Of a DNA stretch of 64,000 bases, positions 1 to 10,442 are shown in pieces. The notes beneath the pieces are model-generated. The model worked only from the letters and a program-made list of their open reading frames with translations, made no database searches and had not been told where the DNA came from. The translations under genes and the position numbers were made by a program. The stretch's first letter is position 1. The number at the start of each line of letters is the position of its first letter. The stretch comes from Parus major (Eukaryota; Chordata; Aves; Passeriformes; Paridae), in assembly GCF_001522545.3 (NCBI RefSeq), contig NC_031792.1, positions 1,757,500 through 1,821,499 of the forward strand. Reading direction: 5' to 3'.

Positions 1-2982
1 AAAACTTCAGAAAAAAAAAAAAAAAAAACAAAAAAAAACAACTAAAAACTTCTGCCACTGGCAGCACTGGGGAAGAAAATGCTAATTCAGGCCTGAGTTT
101 ATATCATTTCCAAGCAAATTGAATCCAATTTCACATCACTTTGATCTAACTGCCTTTTGAGGAAAAAAAAAATTAAAAAAAACTGTACTGTGAAGGAATA
201 TAAATTCAGTCTGGAGAAGGCAGAACATGCTAATTGATACTATTAAGTTCTTGGGACATTTAAGATGTCACATGTCTATTTTAGACAATTTTTCTGTGGG
301 TTTTTTTTTTCCAATAGGAGCCCAAGGACATCACAGTTTGTTCCTTCCCTGATATTGCCATGAATATGTCTCAACTTGTGAAAATCTAAGCTGCTGGAAC
401 TCACCTGTTTCCATTGTTGGTGCTGCTGCTGAGTCCCAGCTCCCGGATCCTGCAGGGATTTGGGGAAGATCTGTCCCTCATGAGCTTCCCAGAGCAGAGT
501 GAAGCCTGTGCTCATAATTCCCTGGGAAACTTCCAGCTGAGCCTGGAGGAAATGGGTTTTCTAGAGTTTAGGGATGTCTCCAGCACCATACCTCGCTTGG
601 GATTTGCTTAAATGCAAATTCCTGGGTCTGTGTTTCACTCCACTTTGCATGGTCAGTGTGGGTCCTTCCCCAGGAGCCTCCTTCCTGTCTGAGCTGGCAT
701 TTCATGGATGAAAACCAGAGGTTTGTGGACAGAAAAACCTCGGGGTGAAGAGCAAGGCTGGCTAGCAAGGAGGAACCATTTCCTCAGAGGTGAGGAATCT
801 GGCAGGAAAAACACACCTTGCGATGAGCATCTTCTCCTGTGGGAGTATGGGATCCTCAGGAGCTGCTGAAGGCCTCACTTGGGCAGGAATTCTGCCTTTC
901 TGAGACCCCACAGGCTGCTCTGGGCTTTCCACAACTCAAACTGTGCTTGGGAACCCGGGAGGGGGTCCCAGATCCATGAGAGGGATGGGCAGGAGCATCC
1001 CTGGGTTTGGCTCCTTGTTATCAACTGAGGAGAGGGAACAGCAGCCAGAAAAGGAGCTCCTGACCCAGATTTAAGGTTCTGGTGGCCAGAAATGCCATGG
1101 CCACTCCTCTGTGGGCAGCAAGGTGTGATTGTGCAATGTCCTGATGCTTAAACAAAGAATCCAGACAAAATTCAGAGAATAAAAAGCAGTTCTATTTATT
1201 GAAGGGCCTTCAGGTACATTTAGTGCAGACAAAGCCCCCACATGTCAAAGGTTTTGACACTTTTCTAAGTTTGTTCCATTTGCACATTGGGGTTCATCTC
1301 CCAATTCCAGCTTCAGGGAATGAAGGAATTTCCCCCAAGTTTGCTGCCCCCAACTCCCTTTTGTTTCCATCTCTGGGGCCTGAGGCAGTGAGGTGTCCTT
1401 GATTGCCAGGCCTGGAGAGGAATTGTTGTTCCCCAAAGTGGGGAAGCAGCAGCTCCCAGTGTGTGTGGAGTTTGGAGTTCCACACTGAGGAATGGCAGGA
1501 TTACAAAAGTGTGACAAACAGAAAAGCTGAAATCCTAAGGCATCAATCTGAAGCAAGGAATTAAAGCCTTTAAAACCACTGAAATCCTGCTTTGAGGCAT
1601 CCCCACATTCGCTGTTGGCCTTTTCCCTGCAGCGTGGCAGGCACAGAGGATCTCTGGGCTGTGCAGCAGGCCTCGTGCAGCGTTGCTGTGCTCATCTGGC
1701 AGGGGCAGGAGCAGCCTGGCGCCGGGATGCTGCTCCTAATTAAATCTCTCTCCTGGTGGAGTCTGCTGCCAGCTCGTGGGGCCATTAGGTAAAATCCTGC
1801 CCTCCTGCTCCTTCCATGAGCTCTCCCCAGAGCTGGCCTGGAGATTAATTCGGCCTCTCACATGGCCTGCCTTCCTGGGGAAGGGTTGTTTTTTTTTTTT
1901 TAAAAAGTGTAATTATTTTTTAAGTGTAATTATTCATTCCCTTCTGAGGAAATGATAAAGTACCAAGAGCAGCAGCAGCAGCTGGCCAAGGCAGATCTGG
2001 AACAACATCCTGAGAAATTCCCAGGTTTTTTAACATGGAGAACCACTCAGGTTCTCTGCCTGCTCAGGACAGGGAGGACACCGCACCATGAACACTCAAA
2101 CCCCCGTGTGCAGAATCTTTCTCAATGTGTGGATGGATTTCTATCTAAAAACATCTCTCTTTTTGGACCTTCCGTTCTTTTCCAGCCCTTCCACGTGTCT
2201 GGGATTTGGCTGGCAGGTGCCAGGAGGGGCAGGAAGCACCAGGTGGGCTGGGGCAGATGGAAAATGGCACAAAAAGAAGTTGGTTTTGCTCTGTCAGCAC
2301 TGGGCTGTGTTTGCCAGCTGCCTCCTGGCACCCTGGGCTGGATATTGTTGTACTTTGGTGAGGATATTCAGGTTAAATCCCAGCCTCGTTCTGTGTCTGC
2401 TCAATCCAGGTGTTTTCTGTGCTGACTGCAAAGCAATGACATTAAAAACGACCATACAGAGAGAAAACAAAAGCTCAGCCAGGTTTCTTTGAGATGAAAA
2501 CCTCTTACTTGTTGTTTTCTTTTCAGAAATCATCAAACCCACAGATCACACCCGGATTTTCTGGATAGTTTGGTGGATTTGGGCACATGTTTTCCATTCA
2601 CATCTGGGCAGAGCTGGGGTGTGTGGTGGGATTTGCAGAAGCCATTGTGTGCTGGCACGACACGCTCTGGGCACGTTCTGTACAGCCCCTTTTAAAAAGG
2701 GGTTTCAAGCCTTTAAAACCCTTTTTAAAAGGCATTTACCTGTGCCAAAGCAAACTTTGGGAATTGTGATTTTGCTTTGTATACCAAAGAGCCTGGGGCA
2801 GCAGATGGGACAGTCAGCATGTGTTAATTGAGTCCACTGATGAAGGAGCAGAGAGAATTTGTTGCATTATCTCCCAGCAAAGAGCTGCAGAACAGCCGGG
2901 TTCAGTGTTGGCCGGGATGGATTTTCAGTGTGAGGACTCTTGTTTGTTAAGCAAGGAATTGTTCTGGAAGCACCAACAACTT
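1..2982. other. Non-coding region upstream of HINFP
   Basis: I see no convincing coding exon on either strand. The first 180 bases contain A-rich runs. The stretch holds only short open frames without protein-like composition or plausible splice partners. Two poly(A)-type hexamers face each other near 1178-1200, so transcripts may end here from both sides. In human the gene upstream of HINFP is C2CD2L on the same strand, so 1-1180 could be its 3' UTR; this is inference, since no C2CD2L coding sequence is visible. Confidence 0.5.
1178..1200. terminator. Facing poly(A) signals on both strands
   Basis: AATAAA lies at 1178-1183 on the + strand, and TTTATT (AATAAA on the - strand) at 1195-1200. 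The arrangement is what convergent transcripts sharing a termination zone would show. No gene body could be assigned to either. Single hexamers occur by chance, so this is tentative. Confidence 0.35.
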
Positions 2983-3140
2983 AGAATCATGGAATGGTTT
3001 GGGTTGGAAGGTTAAAGCCCATCCTGTTCCACATTCCATGGGCAGGGACGCCTTCTACTATCTCAGGTTGCTCCAATCCCTGCCCAACACCTTGGGCACT
3101 TCCAGGGACGGGGCAGCCACGGCTTCTTTTCAGAGAAGAG
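2983..3140 (-). repeat. CR1 LINE 3' fragment, reverse orientation
   Basis: The segment opens with the reverse complement of the avian CR1 3' terminus (AGAATCATGGAATGG) and continues through the familiar CR1 blocks (CCATGGGCAGGGACGCC, ACTTCCAGGGACGGGGCAGCC). It is diverged and truncated. It ends about 100 bp before the HINFP CpG island. Confidence 0.8.
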
Positions 3141-3224
3141 CGCTCCCGGCTCCTGGGAGAGGCTTTTCCCAAAGCCGATCTGGAGCTCATGCCGAGGCCC
3201 TCCAGAACGTGGGAACCTGTGTGG

Positions 3225-3640
3225 CGCAGCTCTCCTTCCCGGCGGGGCGGTGCGGCCGGCGCGCGCAGCTAGCGGCTTCCTGCGCGGTGATTGGCGGCCG
3301 GCCGGGCCCGGTCCGCCGCGTTCCGGGTCCCCCGCGGGGCAGAGGCGGGCGGAGGGGCGGCGGGGCGGGGGTCGCGGCCCCGCTCTCCCCGAACCGCGCG
3401 GGTCCCGCCGGGCTCGGGGCCGGTTCCGGGCGGCGACGGGAGCTCTGGGCGGCCCTGCGCAACGCCGGCCATGCCGCCCGCCCGTGCCGGCGGTAAGGGA
3501 GCCGTGGTGCTGCAGTGCGAGTGGCAGCAGTGCTCCTTCGTGGCCTCGGGGATGGAGGAGTTCTGCGGGCACGTAGCGCAGCACCTGCAGGAGCACCTCC
3601 CTGGCGAGCACCGCGACGAGGTGGACCCGCTGGGTGAGGC
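3225..3640 (+). promoter_or_regulatory. CpG-island promoter of HINFP
   Basis: Very GC-rich, CpG-dense sequence spans the presumed start site and first coding exon. It contains an inverted CCAAT box (ATTGG at 3290-3294, NF-Y type) and adjacent GC boxes (GGGGCGG repeats around 3352-3371, Sp1 type). There is no TATA box near the expected start, as is usual for housekeeping genes. The exact start site cannot be read from sequence. Confidence 0.7.
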
Positions 3641-6600
3641 GCTGGGGAAGAGGAGGCTCAGTGGGGCCTTGCATAAGTCCCTGACAGGAGGGGCAGCCCG
3701 GGAAACAACGCAGGACAAGGAAAATATCGTCAAGTTGTGCCGGGGGATGTTCAGCTTGGACATTTCTTCATGGAAAGGGCGGTCAGGCCTTGGCAGGGGC
3801 TGCCCAGGGAGGGTTGGAGTGCCCATCCCTGGAGATGTCCCAGGAAGTCCAAGAGGTGGCACTCAGAGCTCTGGGCTGGGGACAAGGTGGGGATCAGGCT
3901 CAGCTGGGACTCGCTGATCTTGGAGGGTTTCTCCAACCTAAATCACTGATTTTTCTGACAAGTGACAGCTTCTGGCTTTTTTTTCTCCTCTTCCTGTGTA
4001 GAGCAGGGCTGCAGGGCTGGGACCTCAGGAGAACATGCCTGGTGTTTGTCCACCTGCAACAGCTGAGCTTTACCTGGAGAGTAAAGCGACTTGGAGAGCA
4101 GAATTGCTTGAGAGAGCCTTGGAGCTGTGTTTCTGTGTTGCAGAGGAGTTCTTTGTTTGTGTTCCAGAGGAATTCACGTGCCTGTGGCAGGACTGTGGCT
4201 TCTGCTCCCCGGAGAGCTCGGCCAGCCTGGTGCGCCACGTCTACTTCCACTGCTACCACACCAAGCTCAAGCAGTGGGGGCTGAGGGCCCTGCAGAGCCA
4301 GGCAGACGTCAGCCACTGCCAGCTGGACTTCCAGAGCCGGAATATCATCCCTGAGATCCAGGAGAACTTCCTGTGCCTCTGGGAGTACTGTGAGGTGAGA
4401 GCGGGGTGCTCAGTGGGAAAGGGGAGGTGCTGCTGTGCTGCAGATCTCCTGCACAGCTGCACAGCTGCACCACTGCTGGCTCAGCTGGAGCTGTGTGGGA
4501 GCATCTGGGCTTGTTTTGGTCTCTTTCACTCTGTCCCTGTTCCCCTCAGAGGTCGTTTGACAACCCTGAGTGGTTCTACCGGCACGTGGAGGATCACAGC
4601 TTCTGCTCCGAGTACAAGGCAGCAGGGAAGGAGAACCACGTGGTGCTCTGCGGCTGGAAAGGTTTGTGGGAGCCTGCAGGGCCTCTCCAGAGAGGTGGCA
4701 AATGTGGCACAAGGGAACAGGAGTCAGAGAGCTCCTTGGGCTTCACAAATAGGCGTGCGTGGTTTTAACCGTGAAATATTCCCGCAAAACTTCCTTCAGG
4801 GAGTCTGGGTGAGTGCTTAGTACAGAACTTCCTATTTATATGTAATCAGTACCTTGGAGAAAAGGCTACAGCTGATTTATTTTTTATTTGGATTTTTTAA
4901 ATTAATTTCTCCCGTGTTTGTCCAATTACCTTGTCTGTTTGGGGGGGCCACACTGGTTGCACTGAGGTGATCTCCCCCTGCTCTGTGGCGATTTTGGAGC
5001 CTTGCTGGCCAAAACAGGACGAAGAAGCTGCTATTCTGTGTCCCGTGGGAGGGCTCTCAGCTCTACTGTCCTTCCCCAGATTGCAACTGCAGCTTCAAGG
5101 GCCGCTGCAAGCTGCGGGAGCACCTGCGCAGCCACACGCAGGAGAAGGTGGTGGCCTGTCCCACCTGTGGGGGGATGTTTGCCAACAACACCAAGTTCTT
5201 CGACCACATCCGCCGCCAGAGCGCCCTGGACCGTAAGCCCTGGGGGCAGGGAGGGGCTGGGGGCGTTCTGGGCTGGGTATTTGGGTTGCTGGAGCTGCCA
5301 AGGGAAGGGTGTGCTTGGAACAGCCTGGCTTCTCTGCTGGCTGATGGGAATTCCAGAATCATTTAGATTGGAAAAGACCTTTGAGATTGAGTCCAGCCTG
5401 TGATTGATCCTCACCTTGTCAGCCACATGCTGACCAGGGGTAGGGGCTCTCCCACCTCCCTTCCAGCATCTGGTCACCCTTTCCATGACGAAATTCCTCC
5501 TGATGTCCCACCTGAGCCTCCCCCAGCCCAGCTTGAGGCCGTGTCCTCCAGGAGGTGTCTCCTTGCATAGGCAGGATCGGAGGCTGTTCCTCCTGTGGGG
5601 ACCCAGGGTTGCACAGCTGGGTTTCCAGCCCCCTGTGCCACCCCTCCTCACTGCTCTCTGTGTTGTTGTCCCTGCCCTGACCTCTCCTGTCCCCTCCCTG
5701 CCCCGCTGCTGCAGAGCAGAGGTTTCAGTGCTCCCACTGCTCCAAGAGGTTTGCCACGGAGAGGCTGCTCCGCGACCACATGAGGAACCACGGTGAGTGA
5801 AGGCCCCTGCTCCCAGCTCAGCCTCTGTGGGCTGTGTGTTCTGCCCTGCTCTGGGGTGACGTTTCTCCCCGTTCTTGGCACAGTGAACCACTACAAGTGT
5901 CCCCTGTGTGACATGACCTGCCCGCTGCCCTCCTCCCTGCGCAACCACATCCGCTTCCGGCACAGCGAGGAGCGCCCCTTCAAATGTGACTACTGTGACT
6001 ACAGGTGAGAGCCAGGCCTGGCCCTCTCCCCAGACCTCCAGAGGCCTCTGTGTGTGTGTGTGCTGCAGCTTTGTCCCCTCACTCTGTGCTTCCAGCTGCA
6101 AGAACCTCATTGACCTGCGGAAGCACCTGGACACGCACAGCAAGGAGCCGGCGTATCGCTGCGAGTTCGAGGCCTGCAGCTTCTCTGCACGGTCCCTCTG
6201 CTCCATCAAACTGCACTACAGGAAAGTCCATGAGGTGGGAAGGCAGCAGGGCTTGCATTGCTCGTGATACCCCATGTGAATCCTCTCTGAGAACTTTGTG
6301 TCTCCTTCCCTGCACGTGTGGGGTGCTGAGATCACTCTGTGTCCCTCAGGGTGACTCAGAGCCCCGGTACAAGTGCCACGTGTGTGACAAGTGCTTCACA
6401 CGGGGGAACAACCTCACTGTCCACCTCAGGAAGAAGCACCAGTTCAAATGGCCCTCGGGACATCCTCGCTTCAGGTACTGCTCACCTTTAGCTCCTCAGT
6501 ACCTCCTCTCCAGCGCAGGACGTGGCTGGAGCTGCACCCTGCCCTGTGCTGATGTTTGTAAATGTGTTCAAAACCCTTTGCCCAAGGCTGGGAGGCACTG

Positions 6601-7545
6601 GGCAGTGAATGCTCAGTGGGACCTGAGCAGCTGCAGGGCAGTGGTGCCATCGCTGCTGCCTCTGGTGGCACTTCTGAGCTTGGCAAGGGCCAGGTCCAGG
6701 TGTCACCCTCTAGAGAGATCAATCTTGTAACAGAAACCTCTGCTGCAGCCTCTCTAGGAAACTCCAAAGGGTTTCCAGAGCATGAAAGCTGGGAGGGGAA
6801 GAGGATGGACTTGAAATGCTCCCAGTGAAACAGTGGTGGAGGGAGATGGGCTGGGAGGTGACTGAGCCTGGCACAAAGCTCAGGAGCTGCCACATGAGCT
6901 GTGGGAGTAAGGGCTGAAATACCATCTGTGCAGCACGGGTTGAAACCTTGGATGTAGAGCCCTTTCCTTGACTGTTCCCCATCTCTTGGGAAGGGGAGTG
7001 TGCCTGGCTGACCCCTCCTGTCTGTGTCCAGGTACAGGGAGCACGAGGACGGCTACATGAGGCTGCAGCTGGTGCGCTACGAGAGCGTGGAGCTCACAGA
7101 GCAGCTGCTCAAGGACAGGGAGAAGCGTGGGGAGGCTCTGGATGGCTCCAGCGAGTGCGTGGTGCTGCCTGAGGGCGAGGGAAACCTGCAGGGCATCCTT
7201 CTGGAGCCACCAGCAAACCCTGCCCTGGCAGAGAACAGGATCTCTGAGCTGCCTGTGCCCCCAGCCCTGTGCTCTGCTCCCAGCCCTGAGCCAGCACAGC
7301 CAAGCCCCTTGCCAGGAGCTGCCTCCTCCTCCTCCTCAGAGCAAGGAGCCCGCACCACAAGCAGCCCCATCATCCGTGTGGTGAACAGGACCAACGAGCA
7401 GGGCCAGAGCGAGACTGTCTACTACGTGATGGCCAGCACGGCCTCGGAGGAGCAGGGCACGGCACCCCTGGCTGTGGAGCTGGAGGAGAACGTCATGGAC
7501 AGGCTGCAGAAAACAGCTGAGGAGCTGGGAATCCAGATCGTGTGA
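3471..7545 (+). CDS. HINFP: Histone H4 transcription factor (HiNF-P), C2H2 zinc-finger protein
   Basis: HINFP binds the site II element of histone H4 promoters and works with NPAT to activate H4 genes at S-phase entry; it acts in the nucleus. Coding exons: 3471-3633, 4168-4394, 4550-4661, 5080-5232, 5715-5792, 5884-6004, 6096-6234, 6350-6474 and 7032-7545. All phases join cleanly to give 543 residues (human 517). Fingers run from an N-terminal QCEWQQCSF through [24 protein letters not shown] and CHVCDKCF, matching the nine C2H2 fingers known in the family. The C-terminal exon carries the conserved post-finger block (YKCHVCD to [11 protein letters not shown]) and a variable acidic/Ser-Pro tail. 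The start lies in the CpG island, and MPPARAGG matches the mammalian N-terminus in position. Intron 1 contains a CR1 copy and intron 4 another. Identification is very secure; exact length depends on hand-called splice sites. Confidence 0.96.
3708..3953 (+). repeat. CR1 LINE 3' fragment in HINFP intron 1
   Basis: Sense-oriented CR1 3' end. Recognisable blocks are the TTCTTCATGGAAAGGG start, GGTCAGGCCTTGGCAGG, GGCTGCCCAGGGAGGG, ATCCCTGGAGATGT and the terminal ATCTTGGAGGGTTTCTCCAA. It lies wholly inside the first intron. Confidence 0.85.
5353..5552 (-). repeat. CR1 LINE 3' fragment in HINFP intron 4
   Basis: It begins with the reversed CR1 terminus (CCAGAATCATTTAGATTGG, then AAAAGACCTTTGAGATTGAG). 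It runs through TCAGCCACATGCTGACCAGG and the CCTGATGTCCCACCTGAGCC block typical of CR1. The distal end is diverged and the boundary is approximate. Confidence 0.8.
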
Positions 7546-8215
7546 GGGGCTGCCTCTGCAGGACAGCTGAAACCTCCTTGGTGGTGGTGGAGGAGGAGTG
7601 CTTAGAGAGAGGGCTGGGCTTGTCTTCAGCCCAGCCTCGCTGGCTGCTGGTGCTGGTCAGCATGGGGATAGGGGAGGGACAGATCTCCCAGCTGTGAATC
7701 AAGTGAGCTGAGCTGGAAAGAGCTGTCTGCCTTCTCCTTTTGGGAATTAGGGCCTGTCAAGCTTCTCCCACCCTTCTGAGAGGTTTGGCCAAGGCCTGGC
7801 AGGGTGGAGTGGTCGCCAGCTGTGCCCTCCTGAGCCTGTGCCCCAGGCTGGATGGTGTGTGGAGCACACACTGGTGCTGAAGCCTCTTCCCTGGGAACAC
7901 GTGTGGCCCTTGGCAGGCCTGTCCTGCCCCATCCATGCCTTCTCCAGGGGATATCATGCCTTCATCAGCACTTCCTGCACACATGTCCTGTCTCACCTGG
8001 TGCTGCTGCTGGTGTTTGCCTCCCTGATCCCACAACCAGCGCTGGTCTCAGGAAGGACAGTGCTGGAGGTGCTGTCCCAGTGCAGCCCTGGGACACTGGG
8101 AGCTTCTTGCTGCTTGTGGCATCCCCTGGGTGTCCTCCCCACATTGGGGTTTGGGCTCCTGCTTGGGCAAAGTCTTTTGGCAATTGAAATAAACGTGGGG
8201 CTGCCAGGCCCAGCA
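7546..8215 (+). other. 3' UTR of HINFP
   Basis: The interval from the HINFP stop codon to about 20 bases beyond the first good AATAAA. No competing open frame shows codon-like features, so a single terminal exon with a roughly 650-base UTR is the simplest model. Confidence 0.7.
8188..8193 (+). terminator. Poly(A) signal of HINFP
   Basis: AATAAA about 640 bases after the stop codon, followed within 30 bases by a GT-rich stretch (GTGTGTGGTGTG), the usual downstream element. Confidence 0.8.
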
Positions 8216-9219
8216 GTGTGTGGTGTGTTTTCTGTGCAGCCCTTTCCCTGCCAGCCGTGCTGTGCTGGGAGGTGGGCACTGGGAGAGCTGCAGTGTGGGA
8301 GGTGGGCACTGAGGAGCTGCCAGGCTCTCCTGGCACTGTGCAGCTGGCACTGGCGTGTGCTGCTCCCCAGAGGTGGCACAGGAAGGCCAGGTTTAGTTCT
8401 GGCACTCGTGTTCTGCTGTGGGGCTGGGTTTTGCTGCCTCCCCCAGGGCTGTGTGCTGCCTGCTCAGGCCTTTTTTGAATACAGGGAGTAGCCTGGGCTT
8501 GTGAGCAGAGCCAGTTCATCCTCTGTTGAGTGATTGGACAAGGACAGTGTGAATTTGGGGTCCCTGGAGTGCCATTTAGGCCCTCCCTGCCCTGTGTGTG
8601 GAGGTGATGTGCCCAGGGGGACACAGAGAAGCACCTTACTGGTCTTGGCTGGACACTGACTTTTCCCCATCGTTTCCTGTGAGCAAAAGCAGTTGGAATT
8701 CTGAGCTACTGGGGGAAACCACTGGATCCCAGCACCTCCAGGGGAGAGGCAGAAGCTGACAGCACACGCTGCTGGAGGATGCTCCTTGCTCCAGGCAGAG
8801 TATCCCTGCCCACTTGGTGTGGCCTTGCCCAGCCTTCCCATCCCTGCCTGGCCCCTGCTCCCTGGCCTTGGCAGAGCTGGGCTGAGGATGCCTTCGAGAG
8901 AAGGGCCCCGTGCCAGCTTTGCATTGGCAGCACTTCCAGCCTGGCCCTCTTTCCAGCATGGCTGTGCCTGCGTTCTGCCGGGTTTGGGTGCGGGTGCTGG
9001 GTTCTGGGAGTGTCCCTTTAAACACTGGGTCCAGGCAGGGTAATCTGCCAGAGATTATCTGCTGGGGAGAGGATTGGCATTAAAGGAAATGTCTCCTCCC
9101 TTCCCCCATGTCCTGCAGCATCCCCTGGCCTGGGGATGTGTGTGGAAACCAAGTTCACTTTCTCCTGGGCAAGCAGAGAGGGGTCTGTGGTTGGAGGGGC
9201 GAGGGGAGGAGGGCAGAGG
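8216..9219. other. HINFP to sushi-gene intergenic region
   Basis: About 1 kb between the HINFP poly(A) region and the next start codon. GC-rich but without a strong CpG island. It should contain the promoter and 5' leader of the downstream secreted-protein gene; I found no clear TATA box or upstream exon. Confidence 0.5.
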
Positions 9220-10442
9220 ATGGCACTGGGCCTCCTCTTCCTCACCGTGCTGGCCACGCTCGCCTCCTGCCAGGACCCAGAAGGTAACAGGGGGTTTGGG
9301 GGATGAGGGGGTTTATGGGGTGCCCCAGAGCACCTGTCCTGCCCAGCGAGGAGCAAGACCAAGGCTTAGCACAGGGGACGTGGGAGCTGAGGTCTGAGAC
9401 GCTGCATTCCTCACCACAGCAAGGGTTGGGGTGGGCTGGGATGAGCCCCACACCTCTCTGTGGGGCTCTGAGCTCTGGGAACGGTGTCCTCGCCCCCCAG
9501 CCCAGCTCAGCCCTGCCTTGGTCCCCCTGGCCCCAGGAGACCTGGACACTTACTGGTCTGGCACGGCGCCCATCTGCATGGGGGGCTGCAAGGGGCGGCA
9601 CAAGGAGCTGAAGAGGAGCCAGTGTGGGAACGGCAGCTGCTGCTGGCTGGGCTACAAGTCCTTCTGCAGAGGTAAAGCCCCAGGGAGAAGGACGGGGGAC
9701 CCTTGGGGACGCTGCTGAGCTTTGTGCCACGCTCACGAGTGCGTGTGTCCAGCAGCCTGGGGCACCCAGCTTTGTCTGTGGCCAGCAGGCTGCCCAGGCT
9801 ACCAGCCCCGGTTCCATCCCTGTCCGCAGTGAACTGCGGGCGGCCCGAGGCGGATTTTAACTCGGTGGTGCACGGGAACGACTGGTGGGTGGGCTCCGTG
9901 GTGCGCTACAGCTGCCGGCCCGGCTTCCTGCTGCTGGGGGACCCTGCCAGCGCCTGCCAGTCCGATGGCCGCTGGACCCCCAAGCCCTCCTGCCTCCGTG
10001 AGTAGCCCGGGTGTCGCGCTGAGCCTCTGCCAGCGCCTGCAGGCACGTCCCGAGCCCTCCTTGCCCCGGGGCTCCAGGCGAGCCCCCCGCCATGGGCTCT
10101 GCCCCTGCAGGGATCTGCCTGCGCGGCCGCATCGAGATCAGCGAGCGGGACATCGCCGGCAAGTGCTCCTCGTCCTGCGGCAGCCAGGAACACCTGGGAG
10201 CCTTCCTCAACCGCGGCTGCATCAAGATCTCAGCCTGTGTCACCAAACTCTCGGGCTGGCCCCGCTGGTTCCAGCGCTGTGACATCTGCGAGTGCGACTG
10301 CCACGTACCCTGCGGTGAGTCCTGGAGGTGGCACTGCCCAGCTGAGGCTCGCTGGGCTGTGGGGAAGGCTGGCACTGGGAGGTGGGAGCTGCGAACGGCT
10401 CCAAATTTGCTGTCTTTGCTCTCCTCAGGTTCCTCCAGGTAG
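9220..10442 (+). CDS. Uncharacterised secreted cysteine-rich protein with one sushi (CCP) domain
   Basis: Five exons (9220-9283, 9537-9671, 9830-9997, 10111-10314, 10429-10442) join in frame to give 194 residues. Residues 1-17 are a signal peptide (MALGLLFLTVLATLASC, then QDPE). Residues 35-65 form a six-cysteine module (Cys 35, 39, 51, 56, 57, 65) with CCWLGYKSFC. Residues 69-121 are a canonical sushi domain: four cysteines (69, 95, 109, 121), Trp115 and Gly-Arg-Trp before the last cysteine. Residues 125-190 form a ten-cysteine module ending CDICECDCHVPC. The mature protein has 20 cysteines, all in even-numbered modules, and no membrane segment or GPI-type tail, so it should be secreted and disulfide-bonded. 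All four introns are phase 1, the pattern of exon-shuffled extracellular modules. I do not recognise the gene and recall no human counterpart between HINFP and ABCG4. Adhesion, complement-type binding or ligand binding are possible roles, but nothing in the sequence decides between them. Confidence 0.88.

Noticed and set aside
3790..3953. Open frames within HINFP intron 1
   Set aside because: They derive from the CR1 3' end and not from an exon; the 3633/4168 junction restores the conserved HINFP sequence exactly.
5031..6209. 392-codon minus-strand open frame
   Set aside because: It lies antisense to HINFP exons 4-7 and their introns. HINFP zinc-finger codons on the + strand explain the sequence, and the minus frame shows no domain.
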